Assembly (NCBI GenBank): GCA_951802425.1
Contig: OX637794.1
Location: 2,542,001-2,606,000, forward strand
DNA length: 64,000 bases
From: Clavaria fumosa
Lineage: Eukaryota > Basidiomycota > Agaricomycetes > Agaricales > Clavariaceae
Reading direction: 5' to 3'
Shown here in pieces: positions 10,620 through 21,600 of the stretch. A program made the position numbers and the translations under genes. Each line of letters begins with the position of its first letter. Positions within the stretch are counted from its first letter, which is position 1. The notes under the pieces were generated by a model that was not told where the DNA came from, did not search any database, and saw only the letters and a list, made by a program, of their open reading frames with translations.

Positions 10620-12170
10620 TTACTTAGAGGACGACTCGCCAAGGAGGAGCATCCGGAGCAGCTCCGCTCCGGCCTTCACCTGGTCCGCCCCCCTCTCCAT
10701 CATCTCCAGCGCCCTATCGAGCGCCTCCCTCCCGGACACCCCTCGCGCCACCTGCCGCTCCTTACCCTTCCGACTTGGTCCCGCCTCCGCCTTCTTCTTC
10801 TTTGCCGGCGGCTCCTCCACCAGCTCCACACTGGTATCCTCCTCAATCTCGTCCTCCTCCTCCGGCGTCGTCTCCTCGCGAACCGGTACCCGCGTCGCAC
10901 CTCGCCTCGGCCTCTTACTTCCGCTCGCTCCCGCCGCCTTCGGACCTGTTCCGATACGTTAGCAAATGCGGACCCGATACCTTCTCGACATACCTTCCGT
11001 TCCGGACACCGCCGCTCTCTCTGTTTTCGCTCCTGAAACACACCTATCATTTGTCTCATCATGAAAAATAAAAAGAATACCACTTACCTCGCACAGCCGA
11101 CAGACTGCACGATACCTTATACGTCCGGCACCACCGGCACGCTATCCCCTCCACTCCGTAGCACGCCCGCCACTTCCGGGTGCACTCCTTGCACCCCGGA
11201 ACGTGCTCCTAATCATTATATCAGACGTCGAAAAAGCCTCACATATCTTAATTAACCACTCACCTTATCTCCAGGCTGCCGCGCAGCCCGGGACTCTATG
11301 TCGCTCTTCGCCCCGCCTCTCCTCCCTCGCCCTCGCTCCGCTGCCTTCCGCCTCGCGATCTCCACCCACACCGGAGTCGCCATCATCCGCGCACCGTCCC
11401 GGTGCACGAACATCGGCTCCTCCACCGACTGCTCGCCTCCCCCGGCCACCGCACTCACCGCCGCCGCCTCGATAACACCGACGGGCGTCACCCCGTCGGT
11501 TCCCCCCACGGTCCGATGACCGTCTGGATCCTCCCCTGCCGCCACCTCGTCCACACGCAGCTCTCCGGCGTCCGGTGATATCGTCGTCGTTGTTACCGCC
11601 GCTGCACCGGACTCCGCCGCTCCCGTCGTCGTCGTTGTTGCCGCCGCCGCCGCCTCGCCCTCGTCGTCGCTGTCACTTACGACAATTAAGCGCGCCCGGG
11701 CAAGGCGTGCCCTCTTCTCGGCAGCCCTCGCCGCCTCCGCCCGCCTCTCCTCCGCCTCCGCCTCTGCTGCGGCCCGCTCAGTAGCCGCCCTCTCCTCGCT
11801 CGTGCGCTGTTTCTCGGCCTCGACCTCCTCCCGCCTTCTCGTCCGCTCAGCGGACCACTCGTCCCCGCGGAGCTTCCGCCACTTCTTGAGCCTTCGCGCG
11901 ACCCGGACGAGTCCCTCGTCCACCTCCACGTCGTCGTCGATCGCTGCCACATATCCGGCAAGAAAATCGTCCTAAAAACGTTGTCAGTGCGATACAAAAA
12001 AGTACGAAAGATTCTCGTTCACGCACCGCGTCACCCGCATACGTCCCCACCCACTCCGCGCACTCTCCATCCTGCCCCCGATCCAGCAACTCCTCGCCCG
12101 GCGCCATGGCCTGCGCCTCGGTCATCGCCTGGACTGCGTTTCGAAAGATTGAAGAATCGAAGTTTTCCAT
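10620..12170 (-). CDS. Antisense five-exon Zn2Cys6-motif protein carried by E4
   Basis: A complete spliced gene on the strand opposite to E4. Exons (minus strand) are 12170-12027, 11971-11264, 11208-11088, 11032-10994 and 10945-10620. All four introns are GT-AG, phases match at every joint, and the total is 1338 nt (445 aa). The start ATG gives MENFDSSIF. Residues about 60-150 form a charged Glu/Arg/Ala-rich probable coiled coil. Residues 290-318 show cysteines spaced CX2CX6CX7CX2CX6C, the pattern of the fungal binuclear zinc cluster. Basic stretches (KRPRRGATR, PAKKKK) could be nuclear localisation signals. The domain sits at the middle to C-terminal side, not the N-terminus as in most Gal4-type factors. 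The ATG lies only 157 bp from the 3' LTR, so the promoter is probably the LTR or that gap. Its role is unknown: a regulator of the element, or a captured host gene. Confidence 0.8.
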
Positions 12171-12327
12171 TGTCGGAGAGTTGACGTGTTGCTGTCGCTG
12201 GAGAAAACACAAGGGTGTGTTTGGACCTATGTGCACCCACACGACGCGTACTTCACGATCAACAAACCGTTATTTGGCCTTGTTTGGTTGCAACCGAGGG
12301 CGGTTGCATTTTCAGCCCCCGGGAGAA

Positions 12328-13245
12328 TGTAAGGACCATATGCGATCTAAACACGGAAACATGACAGATACCGACTATCCGGATGTTTTGCGATCCAAAG
12401 AAATTACGTGCGATACGAACCGATAACGATCCGACACCGTCCGATAACGACCGATAGTATCCGATACATGTCCGATGTCGGACACTTCGGTCTTCAATCC
12501 CCCGTGACGATCACAGCCCACCGCTCTCACACACCGCCCACGCCTCTCTATTTCACCTCTCCAGCACGGTCAGCGCTCGACATACACACTATTCCATTCC
12601 CATTCCTTTATTTCATATACCATGCTGTAAATTTCATATTATGATCCCTTTCAACCATTCAATCGTTTAAACGTTTCAAACCCTTTGCAGTACCTTGTCC
12701 ATTGTTCTTAGTACCCCTTTGCTGTACCAGCCCCACTTTCCTTCAGTTTATGAGCGGTCCGGACATTTGCTAGTTATCGGACATTTCATTCCTCCGAGCT
12801 ACTCATTTCCCTTGTGATATAACTCCTTCATGTAACCCTTCACGCGACATGGCGCTGTTCCATGTGTTTTCCGGACATTTCCGTACATTCCAATTTGCTG
12901 TACTTACAGAACTGTACTTAAGTACACTCCGGACCTCTCTGAAATACAGCTTTCTGAACCCCTTCTCTCTGTTAGAAACCTCACCTAAGCTCACCCGTCG
13001 TCGCAACCTTCGATCCGCTGGCCTCCGTCGTTGCCGGCCCTTCGTCTTATCGCACCATCCTTATCGGATTCTATCGGACACATAGCAGAATATCCCGGAC
13101 ACCGTATATTTCTATTTCTCACACATTTTGAATTCATACTCCACATCCTCAAGGGTGTTTGGTGAATCTCTAACGCCTTACAGGAACCCCTGAAGGACTT
13201 GACTGTAATCAAGCAGTTGCAGCAAGAACCGTAATACCCACTACA
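12328..13245 (+). repeat. E4 3' LTR
   Basis: Identical by eye to the 5' LTR except for one CpG transition (12761 G, 3794 A). It is preceded by a short purine run (GGGAGAA at about 12321-12327) that could be the polypurine tract. It is followed by the ACGG target duplication and then the rest of the E2 LTR. Confidence 0.95.
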
Positions 13246-13249
13246 ACGG
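13246..13249. repeat. Target-site duplication ACGG (right copy) of E4
   Basis: ACGG follows the final CA of E4 and repeats 3357-3360. The uninterrupted E2 LTR at 24628-24631 has a single copy, which fixes the insertion point exactly. Confidence 0.9.
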
Positions 13250-13480
13250 GATAATGGTAAAGGTGGGGCGCGGGAAAGAACAAGGTCGCGTTAGGGATAG
13301 TCGCTTGATGGGCGATGTCAGGCGTCAGCCCGTTGACAGGGTGATGGCATCCCGCTTGATGTGCCATCACATATTTGGGCCGTACTGTCGGTGGTAGTCA
13401 CGTGAGTCCTCGTGACTTACTGATCATGTGACAGGTCACGTGTCCGCGACCTTTGGGGGTCACGTGATGTCGCCGCGACA
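13250..13480 (-). repeat. E2 3' LTR, inner part
   Basis: Continuation of the LTR begun at 2964. It matches 24632-24862 with 5 CpG transitions and ends CGACA. It contains three CACGTG palindromes (13399-13404, 13437-13442, 13461-13466). In the other E2 LTR only the first survives; the other two read CATGTG. Confidence 0.93.
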
Positions 13481-13491
13481 TATTCCCCTTC

Positions 13492-16400
13492 CTAAGATTT
13501 GTTCTCCTGAACAAACTCTGCAACGGCCTCCTTCGCACGTGTGAGGTTCTCCAGGGGCTCCCAAGTATTCTCCTCAGGCGGATAACCGACCCAGCTCACC
13601 AGGTACTGGACTTTCCCTCTCCTCTTCCTCTTGGCTAGGACTCGTTCAACGTCATACTGCTCACCTCCCTCTATGAGTTCGGGCGGTGGTCGAATGGAGG
13701 ACGGGTCTCCTCGGAAGGGCTTGAGTAAGGTCTCGTTGAAGACCGGATGGATCCGCCAGCTCGGGGGGAGGGTGAGGCGGTAAGCCGAGGTTCCTACCTT
13801 CTCCTCCACAGGGAAGGGACCTATGAACTTAGGTCCAAGCTTCTTGGAGGGGAGTTTGAGGGGGAGGTTCCACGAGTCTAAATACACCAGACCGCCTTTC
13901 TTATAGATCTCCGGTTCTCACGAGTGGTCATCATAAGTCGTGGAGTTGGTCGCTTGTCCCTTCTGCAAGACATCCTGGAGGCAGTCACGGGCGGCGGAAA
14001 TTCGTGCAAGGAACTCATCCGCGGCAGGTATATCGAAGCTGGTGGGGAAATTGGGGATTGGGGCGGGGTCGAAACCATGGAGAGCCGAAAAAGGAGTGAT
14101 GTCCGAGTCGCGGATAGGTCGCGAGTTGAGAGCAAGCTGGGCGAGGGGAAGCATGGCGGCCCAATCGGCCTGGTCTTCCTTGGTCAGTGCGTGGAGAACC
14201 ACTTCCACTTCCTGGTTGGCCCTCTCTACTTGTCTGTCCGTCTGTGGGTGGTAGGCAGTGGAGGCAGCAGACTTGATGCCGAGTTTGTCGTAGACCTCGT
14301 GCATAAACTTGGAAATAAACTGGCCTCCTCGATCAGACACTACTTTCTCCGGAAGTCCATAGTAGGCGTAGACTTTCTCGAGGAGGATAGAGGCCGCTCC
14401 TTCCGACGTGAGCTCTTGGACAGTCGGGGCAAGGACGATGGTCTTGGTTAAGTAATCTTTGATTACCAAGATCATGTCATAGCCCGCAGATTCCGAGACT
14501 GGGCCGATCAAGTCCCAACCGATGACTTGCCAAGGTCGCGAGGGGATTGGGAGAGGGTGGAGGGGAGCCGGCTTTCGTCCGCATCGGGGTTTGATCCTCG
14601 GGCAGACATCGCAGGCAATGACGTAGGCGCGGGTGTCCTTTTTAAGTGTGGGCCAGTACCAGTATTTCGCAACTGCGACCTGGGTTTTGGAGATCCCTGG
14701 GTGCATGGTAGTTCGAGCTGAGTGGTGGAGGTCGAGGATGTCCTTCACAAGCGGTGTCGGGACCCAGAGCTTCTCGTGTACCCGGAAGTACCCTTCCTTA
14801 TCCTTTTCCGCTTCTTCGGGAGGGGTTCCCAGGGCCTGTTCGATTCTCAGCTTCTCCATAAGAGACAGGGTCTTGTTGATCCAGAAGAAGTGGTCCGGTA
14901 ACAGAACTTGGGCAGGGCGGGGAGGTTGGTCATCGTAGTCGGGGTGCCGGGAAAGAGCATCAGCGGCGGCATTCGACTTTCCAGAGCGAGGGACGATCTT
15001 AAAACGGAAGAGAGACAGGAACTGTCTCCAGCGGTTCTGATGACCATTAAGCGGGTTAGGTTTCCGGAAATATGAAAGATTTTTATGGTCCGTATGGACC
15101 TCGAAATCTTGGCCGAGGAGATAGTGTTGCCATTCCTCAAGTGCTCTTATTACCGCGAGGAGTTCCAGGTCATAGACGTCGTAGTTTAGTTGGGCGTCCC
15201 GGAGTTTTGTTGACAAGCAGTCCACCATTCTCCACACTCCATCCTGTTGCTGATATAGGATGGCCGAAGTCGCGATCTCGCTGGCGTCTGTCTCGATCTT
15301 CCATGGCATTCCGTCCTGTGGGATCGCAACCTGGACTGAATTCCTAATTGCGTCCTGGATGTCGTAGAACAATTTTAGCGCGGCGTTCGTTAAATTAAAT
15401 TCACCTTTGCCGGTGCAGGCATGGAGGGGGCGGCAATCTTGGCATAATTCGGGATGTATCGTCGGTAGTAACTTCCGAGGGCCGTGTACCTGCGCGCGTC
15501 CTTGGCGGATTTCGGAATTGGCCAGTTGTCGATAGCCGAACATCTCTTCTCGCTCTTCTCGATGGTTCCCTGCCGGATCTTGTTTCTGAGGAAAGTCACC
15601 TCCGTTCATTCGAATTCGCATTTCACGGGTTTGACGGTCAGGTGATTTTCCTGGAGAACTTGGAAGACCCGTGCGGTAAGGTCGCGAAGTTCTTCACGAG
15701 TGTCGGAACAGATGAGAATGTCGTCAATGTATACGAAGACCTGACCGGTGGCCACCAGATCCTTCAGGATACTGTCCATAAAGCCTTGAAAGATCGCGGG
15801 GGCATTAGTAACTCCGAAAGGCATGACTTGGCAGAGAAATTGGCCATATTCGCATATAAATGCTAACAACTTCTCGCTCTCCTTCGACGCCCGGATGTTG
15901 TTGAATCCAATCCGGATATCGATTTTTGAGTAGTACTGGAACTTCTGCAGACGATCGTAGATGTTCCGGATGAGAGGGAGAGGGTAGGCGTTCTTGACCG
16001 TGACTTCGTTTAACCGTTTGTAGTCGACCACAGGCCGGAGCTTGTCCCCTTCATTCTTGAAGAAGAGAGGGCTGGCCCAAGGCGACTGACCTGGATAAAT
16101 CCATCCAGTCGCGAGGTTCTCGTCCAGCCACTTCCTGAGCTCTGTGCGGTAGGCTTTGGGTGTCGGGTAGATTTGGGACCGGTATGGACGGGCACCGTTC
16201 CCTAGCTGGATGTCGATGTCGACTCCGGGACGGTGCGGGGGTAAAACATTATAGAACTCTTCTCCGAATACTCGCGGGAAGAGTGTCGGCCAGTCGGGGG
16301 AGTCGTTCGCGATGACACGTACTGCGGCACTGCAGGGAAGGTCGCGGCAATGTTGAAACTTGAGGGAGCGAGTCTGCCAGTCGATGGTCGGATTGTGTTT

Positions 16401-16841
16401 CCGGAGCCAATCATCGCCTAGAACGAGGTCGAAGTCGGGATAGTCGCCTAGGTAGCACTCGATGATTTCACGGTGTCCAAGACCGAACTCGACCGCGACC
16501 TTTGTGAAATGAGTAATGGGTCCTCGCGAGTTCGCAGAACCATCTGCGTTCCTGGTGATCATCGGGGACGGGAGTCGCTCCATAGGGAAACGGTTTCGGT
16601 TGGCGAAGCTGTAATCCATGACCGAGGTGGTGCTGCCGCTGTCGATAAGCACTTTCCCGTGCACGGCTCTACTCGGGAAGGCGGGGGGGGAGATCCGAAC
16701 TCTGAATTCGAGTTGGGCTGTTTCTTGGCGGCCCACTATTTTCGTCATCCTTAGAAGCAGTTTAGGAGACGAGTCAGAAACTGGTATTGCTGCGGTACTA
16801 GTACAGGGGGGGAACTTAGGCGGGGAAGCTGCTTCCTTCAT
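13492..16841 (-). pseudogene. E2 Pol polyprotein with chromodomain, disrupted
   Basis: Reading leftward from the ATG at 16841: protease (IDSGSTTSVMDY), reverse transcriptase (YIDD), RNase H (IETDASEIATSAI), integrase zinc motif and DDE core, and a C-terminal chromodomain ([19 protein letters not shown]). Three lesions are visible: a TGA at 15606-15608 after KCEFE, a frameshift near 15400-15420, and a TGA at 13918-13920 just before the EPEIYKKGG segment. Both stops fit arginine CGA changed to TGA. The ATG overlaps the Gag stop in the four bases ATGA (16841-16838). Confidence 0.9.
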
Positions 16842-17722
16842 TCCTCGCCTGCGGGAAAATCCGCCTTCGCCTCTTTCAGTGCCCCGAGTTCCTTATCCTT
16901 CACCTTGATGGTGTCGCGGAGCTGGGCCACCAGTGCCTCAAGCTCATCGGTGGTCGCGGTCGAGGTGTCGTTGGCCCGGATGTCGATCCGGGGAACTTGG
17001 GGGGGTTTACGAGGGAGCGGGCAGTTGCGCGCGAGGTGGCCGGGCTGCTGACAATTGTAGCAATTGCCGCGCGACAGGATCCAGTCGACCTGCATCGCAT
17101 TCGGATCGTGTTGGGGGGGTGCAGAAGGTCGCGGGGCCGGGCGATCGGGTGGCTTGGCGTAGACGATCTGCCGGGCGGGGCGCATGGTGTCACGACGTTC
17201 TAGCATTAAGTCGATGGCAAGGGCCTTCCTCTTCCAGGCGGAATAGTTGGGCGGAAGGGTGGCGGCGGCATAGATGCGATCAGTGATATTGTAGTTGAGG
17301 GCGGGCTCGAGGAGGGTGACGAGGAGGTCTCCGTGAGTTTGCTCGGAGAGTTCAGCCTTTGCTATTAGCTGGTCGAACTCCATTAGGAACTCTTTCACCG
17401 GGCGTTTACCTTGCTTAAGCTTCCCAAGCTTAAGGTAGGTGTTCTCCTTCTCTACCAAGTCTGAAAACTCGGCATCCATACTTCCTCTGAAGACAGCCCA
17501 GGTGGGGCACGAGGCGGGGTTCGCGACTATCTTCTCGACCACGGAGTTGGCCCAATCTCCGGCATATCCTCCGCGCATCTGGTTCAGGGCAAACAAAATT
17601 CGTTTTAGGTCCGTGTTGAACCTATCTGGCTCGGCGAGGAAGAAGACATTGAGCTGCCGAACAAAAGTTCAGTAGGCAACACTACTCCCATCGAAAGGGG
17701 CGATAGTAAATCCACTAGACAT
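16838..17722 (-). pseudogene. E2 Gag, one internal stop
   Basis: The frame starts at an ATG (17722-17720) inside ATGTCTAG, the last codons of ORF0. It begins MSSGFTIAPFDG and ends at the TGA of the ATGA junction. A CCHC zinc knuckle (CYNCQQPGHLARNC) lies near the C-terminal third, followed by a Lys/Glu-rich coiled-coil tail. A TGA at 17669-17671 interrupts the frame 17 codons after the start, between PFDGSSVAY and TFVRQLNVFF. This could be CGA or TGG in the ancestor. Apart from that stop the frame is open. Confidence 0.85.
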
Positions 17723-18303
17723 CGTATCCATGGAGTTCCTCGTCGATGTCCGGGAGTTCCGTTGAGTTGGAGGCAAAGGAGACGGAGGAGACGGAGGAGG
17801 GGGAGAAGGAGTCCGAGGTGACGGGGGATCGAGTCGAACGGGGAGGGCAAGGTTCGTGGGTGGTGGTGAGGGTGCTCTGCTGGCCGAGGGCGTCCTGAAG
17901 ACTTCTTTGGATATCTGAAGCAGGCCAAGGCCAGGCACTAGGATACACTCGGGGGTTGATGGGCGCCCAAGAGGCGAGTCGGGGCGGGTTTCGGCTGGTG
18001 TTGATGAAGAGCCAAGCATTGGCTGTGCATGCTCGTAGGAAACGCTCGGGGGCGTCGGTCTGAACCGAGGCAGTGGCGTAGGTAGGGGGTCGTGGGGTAG
18101 GAGCGGGCAAGGGCGTTCTCGGCGGGGACTCGACGTTTTCGATGTCCTCAATCGTCAGGCCTTCGGTAGCCTGACGGAATATCTCTCGGTTAAGGGCGGC
18201 GGTAAGTAGCGCGGGAAATTCTCTGGGGAAGTAGCCTGGGTGGAGCTTCTGCTCACAGATCTCTCTCGAGGACCAAGGTCCGGTTTTGATGAACTGTCGT
18301 TCG
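17715..18303 (-). other. E2 ORF0, C-terminal part (split by E3)
   Basis: A frame upstream of Gag on the minus strand. It continues across the E3 insertion into 23923-24083; removing E3 and one copy of its 5-bp duplication gives exactly 250 codons without a stop. The protein is proline- and serine-rich towards its end, with a conserved-looking core (PWSSREICEQKLHPGYFP) near the middle. I know of no domain for it. Its stop TAG (17717-17715) overlaps the Gag start by eight bases, so Gag could be made by reinitiation. The only disruption of ORF0 is the E3 insertion itself. Confidence 0.75.
18299..18303. repeat. Target-site duplication GTTCG (left copy) of E3
   Basis: GTTCG at 18299-18303 repeats at 23918-23922, immediately outside the two E3 LTRs. 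Joining the flanks restores the ORF0 frame of E2, which confirms the borders. Confidence 0.9.
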
Positions 18304-18593
18304 TATCTGACTGGGTCTCACACAACTTAAGCGTAAGGTCATGACGACAATACTAAGATAAGGGGAAAAGAGTACAAAAAAGGAAAAGCGAAAGTACTTA
18401 TAGCGAACGCTTCGGCACTTGCCGGCATTCCCACGCTCGGACCCTCGGATCACGTGATGCGCCCAGGCCCAGGTCATGTGATCTTACATGATTACATAAT
18501 CCAACCCAGCCACAGGTCATGTGACCTTCCAACAACCCTCCCCAGTTTCTCCACAACTGCACTTTGGGATGGCTTACATAAGCGATCCTAACA
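18304..18593 (-). repeat. E3 3' LTR
   Basis: 290 bp, matching 23628-23917 with 3 differences, each a CpG transition. It contains a CACG…/TCACGTGA palindrome at 18450-18457. Confidence 0.95.
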
Positions 18594-18604
18594 TCACCCC
18601 CCTC

Positions 18605-21600
18605 TTAAGGCTGGGCGTCCCGACCAGCTAGCTTGGCCTTGTCAGGGTGAGCAAGGAAGAAGTCCCGGAGAAGCAGTGCCACATTGGTGAGGTTCCGTCG
18701 TGGCTCCCAAGTGTTCTCCTCTACAGGGTATCCCAACCACTTCACCAGGTATCTCACTCCACGCCCCACCTTCTTAACATCAAGGATCGCCTCCACATCA
18801 TACTCCAGGTGGTCATCATCAATCGTAGGGGGCGGAGGGGGAGGCAGGTTCTGGGAAGGGAAGGAAGGGGGGTGGTATGGTGTCAACAGCAACTCATTGA
18901 AGACCCGATGGATGCGCCAGGCCCGAGGGAGCTTGAGGCGATACCCAGCAGGTCCCACCTTCTCCTCAACTGCAAAGGGGCCTGCCCTCTTGTTGTCAAG
19001 CTTTTTACAGGGCCGGTCCATCTTCAAGTTTCTAGTATCCAGCCAGACCAGATCTCCCTCAGAGTACTCCCGACTTGGGCGTTTCCCCTTATCGTAGCTC
19101 TTCTTCATCGCTGCCACTGCTTTCTCCATTGCCTCCTTGGCTGCTCTTCGGGACTCCGTGAGCTTAGCCATCCACTCGTCCGCCGCCGGGTTCACCTCAG
19201 AAGGTGGCCGGAGCCCCCCATTCCATGGGTGTCGTCCATAATCGAGGAAGAAAGGTGTCTGTCCTGTTGCTGAGTGCTCACGATTATTAAGAGCAAACTC
19301 CGCAGTGGACAACCATTCAGCCCAGTCATCCTGGAGATGGTCCACGTAAGCCCGGAGATAGATCTCCATCTCCTGGTTCGCCCGTTCCGTCTGTCCATCA
19401 GTCTGCGGATGAAAGGCAGTACTTGGATTTGCCTTTACCCGGATCATGGAGTAGAACTCCTTCATGAAGCGGGACACGAACTGGGACCCCCGGTCACTCA
19501 CAACCTTGTGAGGGACTCCATGGTCACGAAACACTCGATCCCGGAGGAGACGCGCCGCTCCAAGTCCTGTGAGGTCGAGCCCGATCGCTTCGAGCAGTGT
19601 CCGTTTCGTGAATTTGTCGACAATAACAAGGATGGCATTATGTCCACGGGAGAGGGGGAGGGGACCGACTATGTCCCATGAGATCACCGACCAGGGACCA
19701 TCGGGCACCAGATGGGGGTGCAGTGGGGCAGCACGCTTGGTACGGTTGGGCTTCGTCCGCTGGCATGTCTCACACCCCTGGGCATACCGATCCACATCTT
19801 TTACCATGTCCGGCCACCAATAACCCTTCACTAGTGCTGCTCTCAACTTCTGGGGCCCAGGGTGTCCAGCAGCGGGGAGGTCATGCTCAAACTCGAGAAC
19901 GGCCTCACGAGCTCCTAGGGGGACCCAGGTGACTATCCCCTTTCGCCAGAGTCCAGCACGATCTCGTGTCCACTCATCATCAAGCTCCTCCGGCTTCTGT
20001 ATGTGTACCACGCTATTTTTCTGGAGTAGCGTCTCCATTTCCGATGTGAATGACACACGGACTTCCGTTTCCGGGAAAACCTGCACTGGTGCATCCTCCT
20101 CCACCATCTCTCCATAGTCTGGTCTCCAGGAGAGTGCATCTGCCTTTGTGTTCGACTTGCCAGTGCGATACTTTATCTCAAAGTCAAAGCACTGGAGCTC
20201 TCCAACCCAACGAACCTGCCTCGGCTTCAACTTCTGGGGCTTCCGGAAGTACTGGAGGTTTGCATGGTCCGTCCAGATCTCGATCGTCTCCTCTGCTCCA
20301 ATGAGGTATGCTCGCCACTCGCGAAGTGCCCAAATCACAGCCAAGAACTCCTTGTCGTACACATCGTAGTTCTTCTCAGCTGCAGTGAGGGCCTTGGAGA
20401 TATAGTCAACAACTCTCCAGGTTCCATCCGTCTGCTGCTGCGAGAGCACTCCACCAGTTGCCAGGTTGCTTGCATCTGTCTCTACCTTCCATCTCCCTTT
20501 GTCCTGAGGCAGAGCCAAGACCGGGGCTGATACAAGTGCCTGGCGGAGATCTCGGAAGGCTGCTTCCTCCTCCTCCTCCCATTTCCATGGAACATTCCCA
20601 GTCAGCCGGAAGAGTGGCTTTGCCCGGGCAGAAAGATTCGGGATGTGCCGGCGGAGGTAGTTCAGCATCCCATTGAACCTCTGGACATCCTTCACATTCT
20701 TAGGGCGTGGCCAATCTCGGACTGCCGCACCCTTGGCCGGATCATGCTCTAGTCTGTTGTGGGAGATCTTCATCCCCAGGAAGATGATCTCACTCTTCTC
20801 AAACTCGCATTTACTGAGTTTGAGACACAACCCATTCTCTCCAAACTTCCTCAAGACCCGATCCATCCAGTACCGGTGTGTAGCCAAGTCCTCTGCAAAC
20901 ACAATGACATCATCCACATAGGCCCTCACATGTCCTCCTGCAATCTCCTCCCTCAACACATGGTTCATGAAGCGTTGGAAGGTGGCAGGGGCATTCTGCA
21001 GTCCAAACCACATGACAGCTGGTTCGAAGAGTCCACGGGGTGTCAGGAAGGCGCAACGGTGCTGGTGCTCGGGCCAGACCTGCATAGATGGGAAACCTCC
21101 CTTTGCATCAATCTTAGAGTAGATCGACGCTCCTTTAAGCACATCCACTGTGTCTCGGATGCGGGGGAGGGGGTACTTGTCCTTGATCAGGTGTGCATTC
21201 AGCCTCGAGTAGTCGATGATTGGCCGCAGTTTGTCCTTCTCATGTTTGAAGAAGAAGGGGCTGGCATACGGGGATTTCGAGGGCCGGATTCGTCCAGAAG
21301 CAAGCTGCTCATCCACCCAACGGTTCATCTCCACCATCTCCTGCCGTGTCAAAGAATACAGCTTGGAGGAGAGGTGCTCAGGGTCCTTTTTGAACTCGAT
21401 CTTAATATCGAAGTCTGGTCGGGAGCGGGGAAGTTCATCCCACTTTGCTTCACTAAACACCAAAGGGTAGCGGCTGGGCCAATCAGGGGTAGGGCCAGAG
21501 TTGGGAAAACGGGTGTCCAGAATACTCGTGGATGCGAGGGTACTCGTTTTCAGGGGTGCAGGGGCTCGAGGGGATGGGGAACACTGTGGGGGGCAGCGGG

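Larger units (their letters stand above)
3361..13245 (+). mobile_element. E4, young Ty3/gypsy element carrying an antisense gene
   Basis: Full-length plus-strand element, 9885 bp. Direct LTRs at 3361-4278 and 12328-13245 begin TGTAAGG and end ACTACA. By eye they differ at a single base (3794 A against 12761 G). The 4-bp target duplication ACGG (3357-3360, 13246-13249) lies inside the E2 LTR, and the undisturbed site is present in the other E2 LTR at 24628-24631. Internal order is PBS, Gag-protease, RT-RNase H-integrase, then a 5-exon gene on the opposite strand before the 3' LTR. No chromodomain is visible at the Pol end, unlike E2 and E3. Open frames and near-identical LTRs mark it as the youngest insertion here. 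Confidence 0.95.

Noticed and set aside
10700..11083. Arg-rich 127-aa minus-strand frame
   Set aside because: It reads through introns 3 and 4 of the antisense gene and covers exon 5 in the wrong frame; the spliced frame gives a balanced protein with phases that match.
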